Positions 59,421-64,000 of a stretch of 64,000 bases of DNA are shown here, one piece after another (the stretch's first letter is position 1; each line of letters starts with the position of its first letter). Both the position numbers and the translations under genes were made by a program. The DNA comes from Clostridiaceae bacterium. GTDB taxonomy: Bacteria > Bacillota > Clostridia > Lachnospirales > Lachnospiraceae. The notes under the pieces are model-generated. The model searched no databases. It worked only from the letters and a program-made list of their open reading frames with translations, and was not told the DNA's origin. Location of the stretch: contig CAJSZV010000004.1 in the NCBI GenBank assembly GCA_910574345.1, positions 124,001-188,000 on the forward strand. The letters are read 5' to 3'.

Positions 59421-60707
59421 TTAAAACATGGGGAATACGGTCATAATCCAGAACACGGATACCACACACAATATGGCTGCCGGAAGAACGGATTGTTTGA
59501 TCAGCGACTTCAAGTCATAACCGCCTGCTGCCATACACATCGGGATGGCGGGAGTCGCCATAGGAGTCATGAAGGAGCTGAGGCAGGCGGACTGTACTAA
59601 GATAATAATGCCTACCGGGTTGGCTCCCATGGATTTGCAGGCCAAAATGGCAATGGGAATGAAAATAATCATAACCGTACGGTTCATCATAATCTGGGTC
59701 AGGATAAAAGGTACCAGGAAGAAGACCAGGCCGATAAGGTATGGATTATTCAGCTTACCTGCCATATCCGCCAGGATTCCTCCCACTACTTCCCCGGCTC
59801 CTGTCTGGGCTAAGGCTCCGCCCATGGCCAGAGCGCCTACAAACAGGAATGCCATAGGCCAGTTAATGGCTGCGATTGCTTCTTTTTCCGACAATACGCC
59901 GAACAGAATCATGGCCAGAGCGCCGCACAGACAGATAACCCAAGTGGCGATCTTTAACTGCACCTGGAAAATCAGGGCTACGGTGGTCAGAATAAAGATA
60001 ATATATCCTGCCCTCTCCTTGAAGGGTGAGAGAACTTCCTTGTTGTCCTTTCTTGTCTCAATATTGCTCATTTTCATAACCGGTTCGCTTGGAGACAGCT
60101 TCGGGGCAATAAAAATGCTGTAGAGGGAGATGGCGATAAGCATAGGAAGGCGGGCCTTCATGGGATCTGTCAGCGCCACGGTAAATGCCGTATACTCATT
60201 GGCTTCCAGGTAACCGTTCAGTTCTGCAAACTGGGTGGCTCCGCTTCCTAAGGGAAGTACGGAGATGGTTGCGATTCCTACCATAGCCATAGGAAACAGG
60301 GCTTTTGACGGACTGATATTCAGTTCCTCGCAGCTTGCGATCATCATGGGAGCCATGATGCCGAACACAACTACGGAACTCTGAATAAACTGGGACAGAA
60401 CCACGGTGATCACCACATAGCCGAACATCATCTTCGTCAGGGATCCGCCGGAAATCTTATTCACGCTGGAAGCACATTTTTTTACAAACTGGGTGCGGTT
60501 AAAACCTGCCGCCACTACAAACATGGAAAGCATCATAATGCCGTTGGCATTGCCGAAATATCCTGCTGCTGTATTAGGATCCAGACAGCCTGTCAGTACA
60601 AAGGCAGCCATACTCAGCATTGCGGTGAGCCCCATGGGAATCTTGCCTGCGATATAGCTGATCATGGTAATGAGACAGATAATCAGGCAGATGGTTAAAC
60701 TTGACAT
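59421..60707 (-). CDS. SLC13/DASS-type anion permease 2
   Basis: 428 aa from the ATG at 60707 behind AAGGGAG. It is clearly paralogous to the permease at 52784-54073 (VVFGIMAPMMIASCEELNIS, LPLGSGATQFAELNGY, FMTPMATPAIPMCM). It follows the split UxaA-type genes and probably brings in their carboxylate substrate. Confidence 0.86.
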   Translation of the reverse strand: MSSLTICLIICLITMISYIAGKIPMGLTAMLSMAAFVLTGCLDPNTAAGYFGNANGIMMLSMFVVAAGFNRTQFVKKCASSVNKISGGSLTKMMFGYVVITVVLSQFIQSSVVVFGIMAPMMIASCEELNISPSKALFPMAMVGIATISVLPLGSGATQFAELNGYLEANEYTAFTVALTDPMKARLPMLIAISLYSIFIAPKLSPSEPVMKMSNIETRKDNKEVLSPFKERAGYIIFILTTVALIFQVQLKIATWVICLCGALAMILFGVLSEKEAIAAINWPMAFLFVGALAMGGALAQTGAGEVVGGILADMAGKLNNPYLIGLVFFLVPFILTQIMMNRTVMIIFIPIAILACKSMGANPVGIIILVQSACLSSFMTPMATPAIPMCMAAGGYDLKSLIKQSVLPAAILCVVSVFWIMTVFPMF

Positions 60708-60724
60708 AATTTTCTCCCTTCCTC

Positions 60725-61885
60725 TTATACAAACCTGCACACATGGTCCACTGCAATATCCGAGAATCCGTAGGCTTCCGCCTTAGTCATTTTTCCGTTG
60801 CAGATATCTCCGATTACGGTCAGCAGTTCTCTCCCGCCTTCCTGGAAGGTCTTGGTTCCTTTTACGATGCCGCTTAAGTCCACGTCCATATTGTCTTCCA
60901 TCTTCTCAAAGGTAAGGGCGTTGGCAGTTACTTTCAGTACGGGGACAATGGCGTTTCCCGTAGGGGTTCCTCTTCCTGTGGTGAAGATCACCGCATTGCA
61001 TCCGCCGGCCACCATGGAAGTGACGGACGAAATGTCATACCCTGCCGTATCCATGACAATAGCTCCGGATTTTGCAGGGCGCTCGGCCTGTTCCACCACT
61101 TCCACAATAGGCCTTGTGCCGCCTTTGCGGATGCATCCCAAGCTCTTTTCGTCCAATGTGGACAAACCGCCTGCCTTGTTGCCTGGTGTAGGCTGTCCCG
61201 CCCGGCAGTCCTGCCCTGCGGCTTTTAAGTGATCCTCATAGTTTTTGCAGACCTGAATGATCTGATTATGTATTTCGGGAGTTGCCGCCCGCTTGGCAAG
61301 GACATGTTCCCCGCCGATCCACTCAATGGATTCGCTCATGACCGTAGATGCACCCAGGTCAATGAGAAGATCGCTTAACTCTCCCACTGCCGGGTTGCTG
61401 GCAATGCCGGACGTGGCGTCGGAACCTCCGCACTCAATTCCCAGAAGAAGTTCTGAGATATCACACAGTTCCTTTTGCTGCATGGCGGCCTCGGCTGCCA
61501 TATCCCTGGCTGCACGGACTGCTTTTTCAATGGTCTTTAAGGTTCCTCCCTCATCCTGAATGCCAAAAGACACCACAGGCTTGCTGGTCATGGACCGGAT
61601 CTTTTTTCTCAGCTCCATATGAGGTACGGTCTCGCATCCCAGGCCGATGATCACCACGCCGTACACATTGGGATTGCAGGCAAAGCCGGTGAGAATCTTC
61701 TGGGACATGGCGGTGTTGTCCGCCACATCGGAGCATCCGGTGTTAAATACAATGTTTACGGCTCCCCTTACCTGGCTGGCTACTATACGGGCGCTTTCGC
61801 TTCCGCATGCACAGGCCGGAAGAATCAGCACATGATTCCGAATGCCTGCACGTCCTTCTTTTCTCTTGTATCCCCAAAACTGCAT
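60725..61885 (-). CDS. UxaA family large subunit (altronate/galactarate dehydratase or sulfolactate sulfo-lyase-like)
   Basis: 386 aa from MQFWGYKRKEGRAGIRNHVLILPAC. It shows VVIIGLGCETVPH, GIECGGSDATSGIASNPA and FTTGRGTPTGNAIVP, the conserved C-terminal UxaA/GarD signatures. The small SAF subunit is a separate gene upstream, as in sulfolactate sulfo-lyase SuyAB and some altronate/galactarate dehydratases. Substrate undecided. GGAGAAAGGAAT precedes the start. Confidence 0.85.
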   Translation of the reverse strand: MQFWGYKRKEGRAGIRNHVLILPACACGSESARIVASQVRGAVNIVFNTGCSDVADNTAMSQKILTGFACNPNVYGVVIIGLGCETVPHMELRKKIRSMTSKPVVSFGIQDEGGTLKTIEKAVRAARDMAAEAAMQQKELCDISELLLGIECGGSDATSGIASNPAVGELSDLLIDLGASTVMSESIEWIGGEHVLAKRAATPEIHNQIIQVCKNYEDHLKAAGQDCRAGQPTPGNKAGGLSTLDEKSLGCIRKGGTRPIVEVVEQAERPAKSGAIVMDTAGYDISSVTSMVAGGCNAVIFTTGRGTPTGNAIVPVLKVTANALTFEKMEDNMDVDLSGIVKGTKTFQEGGRELLTVIGDICNGKMTKAEAYGFSDIAVDHVCRFV

Positions 61886-61924
61886 ATTCCTTTCTCCTTT
61901 CCTTCGTCTCATGGTTTGTCTTCT

Positions 61925-62227
61925 TTAAACGGTTACCATTTCACTTTCATAATCACGGGGAACACTGTAAATGTTGTTGTGGCTTACCCAGCGCCCTTTT
62001 TTCACCGGCTCCCTGGTCTTGCCGATCAGCTCGCCGTACTTGATTACCTCCTCCCCCAAAGCCAAATCCGTCAGGGCGATCTTGTGGCAGTAAGGAATCT
62101 CTTCCTCAGCCGTCAGAGTACATACTTCCTCTCCTTTTCGGTAAATAACCTGCTCTCCTGCCGGGACCTTAGCCACGCAGGTAACCACATTGTCTTTTTC
62201 ATCCATAAGCAGTCCGTTGATCTCCAT
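61925..62227 (-). CDS. UxaA family small subunit (SAF domain)
   Basis: 100 aa, a single SAF domain with DNVVTCVAKVPAGEQVIY, PYCHKIALTDLALGEEVIKYGELIG and GRWVSHNNI. It binds the iron-containing catalytic partner encoded next. Start at 62227 with AAGGAAAGAGGAG upstream. It is divergent from LysR 3, which likely controls it. Confidence 0.85.
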   Translation of the reverse strand: MEINGLLMDEKDNVVTCVAKVPAGEQVIYRKGEEVCTLTAEEEIPYCHKIALTDLALGEEVIKYGELIGKTREPVKKGRWVSHNNIYSVPRDYESEMVTV

Positions 62228-62342
62228 TCTCCTCTTTCCTTCCTTTTTATTTTCTCCATGTATTTCATGTCTTTACAATAGCACAGATATAGTATATAAT
62301 CAATTTTATGATATTTATAATAATATAAATGGAGTTTATACT

Positions 62343-63278
62343 ATGCAGCAGGATATGAAGTATGTTTATCAGGTATATGAAGACGGAAGCTTTTCCAAGG
62401 CAGCCGAACACCTCTATATGACTCAGCCGGCCCTAAGCATTGCCATACAAAAAATAGAGGAGTCCATAGGAATGCCTCTGTTTGACCGGAGCAGGCGCCC
62501 CTTAAAGCCGACTGCGGCGGGGCAGCTTTATATTGATATGATTAAGAAAGTGGAAAGTTTGGAACGGGATCTGGACCGCCAGATTCATGATATTCAGAAT
62601 TTAAATACAGGGGAAATCCGCTTAGGAGGTTCTCATTATCTGAATGCCTATATTCTTCCCAAAGTGCTGACCGGTTTCAGCCGGGACTATCCGGGGGTGC
62701 GGTTAGAAGTCATTGAAGAAAGTTCCGATGTGCTGGCTGATATGCTTACAGAACAGAAACTTGACCTTACTTTTAGCTGCAACACCGCTTTTATGCGCAA
62801 TTTTCAGCGGTATTCTATTTTTTACGACCACATTTTACTGGCGGTCCACAGGGATGACCCAGTCAACCGGAAAGTCTCCTCCATGGCTCTCACTGCCGGT
62901 GATATTCTTAATCAAAGGCACCTAAAGCCTGACTGCCCAGCGGCTTCCTTAAAAAGTTTCTGCGGTCTGGAATATATTCTTTTAACAAAAGGAAATAATC
63001 TCCATGACCGCGCCCTTGCACTGTTTGAAAAGGCAGGTTTTGAACCTCGGATCAAACTGATGCTGTCCCAGCTTGCCACGGCATATCATCTGGCGGAAGA
63101 AAATTATGCGGCCACCTTTATCAGTGACCGCATGGTGAAAAGCCCGGATTCGGCGCTTTTCTTTTATAAGCTGGACTCAGAATTGTCAAAAAGGCTGTTT
63201 TACGTTCTCCTCCCCGACCGGAATTATACGTCTCATGCCGTGAAAATGTTTATTCAGTATCTGCTTTTGCAGGTGTAA
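62343..63278 (+). CDS. LysR-family regulator 3
   Basis: 311 aa. The HTH (MKYVYQVYEDGSFSKAAEHLYMTQPALSIAIQKIEESIG) and effector domain are intact. The start at 62343 has TGGAG nearby and is preferred to the long hydrophobic frame upstream. Divergent from the UxaA genes. Its end overlaps the hydrolase gene on the other strand by 29 nt. Confidence 0.92.
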   Translation: MQQDMKYVYQVYEDGSFSKAAEHLYMTQPALSIAIQKIEESIGMPLFDRSRRPLKPTAAGQLYIDMIKKVESLERDLDRQIHDIQNLNTGEIRLGGSHYLNAYILPKVLTGFSRDYPGVRLEVIEESSDVLADMLTEQKLDLTFSCNTAFMRNFQRYSIFYDHILLAVHRDDPVNRKVSSMALTAGDILNQRHLKPDCPAASLKSFCGLEYILLTKGNNLHDRALALFEKAGFEPRIKLMLSQLATAYHLAEENYAATFISDRMVKSPDSALFFYKLDSELSKRLFYVLLPDRNYTSHAVKMFIQYLLLQV

Positions 63279-64000
63279 TCGTCAGGTTCCTTTGAATAAA
63301 ATCTTCCGTCAGACCCAGTGCATCCTCCCACTCATCCGTCCGGTTAACGGTAAAACCGTGACGGCTGTTTTCAAACCGGCGGGCCGTCACCGTGACTCCG
63401 GCCTGTATAAGCTTTGCGGCAAATTCCTCATCCTCATAGCAAAGGCTGTCCAGGCCTGCGCTGATAATCAAGGTATGGGGAAAACTTTTAAGCTGCTCTT
63501 TTGCGGCAAACAGGGGTGACGCATAAGGATTCCCGGCGGTTTCCCCGTCACAGTAAAAGGTATTGTAGGCCTTAGCTACCTGGGCAGGCATATCTCCTTC
63601 CACTCGTTTTTTCTCTGCCGGGTCTGTGGAGAGATCAGCAGGGAAATATTCGGCCACAAGACCCGCCGGCCGAAAATCCCTTGTCTCCCCTGCCCTCATG
63701 CACACGGTGACAGCCAGGTTCCCTCCGGCGCTGTGGCCCATAAGAATAATCTTCTCCCTGTCAATGCCCAGTTCCTCTCCATGGTCATAAGCATATTTTA
63801 CCACGTCATAGGCCTCATGGACGGCTTTTGGAAAGGGATGTTCCGGGGCCAGGCTGTAATCCACATCCCAGATTATGATCCCAAACTTTTCCGCCAGTTT
63901 ACTGCAGAACAGCCGGTCCTTTCCCTGGCGGCCCTTGATAAAGCCGCCGCCGTGGAAATTGATGAGCATTCCTCTCCCTAAGGGACGTGTTTTCGGAGTA
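63250..64000 (-). CDS. acetyl-esterase-like alpha/beta hydrolase, 5' end outside window
   Basis: The frame is open to the right edge (TPKTRPLGRG precedes the internal ATG at 63969). HGGGF is the oxyanion motif, GHSAGG the nucleophile, and late Asp/His (SAGLDSL, SRHGFTV) complete the triad of the hormone-sensitive-lipase/Aes family. It probably cleaves small acyl esters. The operon context to the right is unknown. Confidence 0.85.
   Translation of the reverse strand, partial: TPKTRPLGRGMLINFHGGGFIKGRQGKDRLFCSKLAEKFGIIIWDVDYSLAPEHPFPKAVHEAYDVVKYAYDHGEELGIDREKIILMGHSAGGNLAVTVCMRAGETRDFRPAGLVAEYFPADLSTDPAEKKRVEGDMPAQVAKAYNTFYCDGETAGNPYASPLFAAKEQLKSFPHTLIISAGLDSLCYEDEEFAAKLIQAGVTVTARRFENSRHGFTVNRTDEWEDALGLTEDFIQRNLTITPAKADTE

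Noticed and set aside
1-64000. tRNA or rRNA genes
   Set aside because: No cloverleaf with a conserved T-loop and acceptor end, and no rRNA segment, was recognised on either strand.

Overview
The window looks like a chromosomal segment of a spore-forming Clostridia species, most likely Lachnospiraceae. The main evidence is the set of sporulation genes (an alpha/beta small acid-soluble spore protein, GerW/YtfJ, YlbJ), a Firmicutes-type ribosomal protein L27 with a Prp-cleaved N-terminus, a LexA gene divergent from a LysM-type SOS division-inhibitor candidate, and Shine-Dalgarno-rich genes at moderate GC. Genus cannot be fixed from this sequence alone.

Region 1 (about 1-4600) is AT-rich and looks like the end of an integrated mobile element or phage satellite. 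It holds the 5' part of a P4/D5-type SF3 helicase-primase, an unknown 434-aa protein, a 26-aa amphipathic peptide whose start region lies in a perfect hairpin, a membrane-tailed 166-aa protein behind a zinc-ribbon miniprotein, a divergent XRE regulator, and a probable type I toxin-antitoxin locus with convergent RNAs and a shared terminator. Four 12-13 bp-spaced repeats and a 16-bp direct repeat at 4454-4567 may mark the attachment end.

Region 2 (4750-31855, almost all + strand) is housekeeping: yicC-gmk-rpoZ-rimO-pgsA-cinA, unknown clostridial genes leading to gerW, rpmB (opposite strand), the Asp23/FakA pair, recG, a SASP gene, rsmD-coaD, ylbJ, an M23 peptidase, RsmF-like and RsuA-like RNA modification genes (the latter frameshifted at a 7-bp repeat), a HAD phosphatase, a YgiQ radical SAM protein, an SDR, a RluA-family synthase, a lipase-like protein and recU.

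Region 3 (31900-43700) has a TetR regulator divergent from a DUF2232 membrane protein with a 21-bp palindrome between them, the NADPH glutamate synthase pair gltBD, a coiled-coil protein, a TtcA-like tRNA thiolase with a switch-like leader, a tyrosine recombinase, and the lexA/LysM SOS pair with three LexA boxes.

Region 4 (43945-48511, - strand) is the conserved rplU-prp-rpmA-obgE-yhbY-nadD-yqeK-rsfS ribosome/GTPase/NAD block with a clear promoter and a terminator.

Region 5 (48700-64000) is a catabolic island. It has a flavinylated lipoprotein reductase, a UlaG-like metallo-hydrolase, three LysR regulators, two enolase-superfamily acid-sugar dehydratase/racemase-like enzymes, two SLC13-type anion permeases, a split UxaA-type dehydratase or lyase, a cytoplasmic PHB-depolymerase-like esterase, and a partial acetyl-esterase-like hydrolase at the right edge. 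Together they suggest import and dehydration of one or two carboxylate (sugar-acid-like) substrates. The exact substrates are not readable from sequence.
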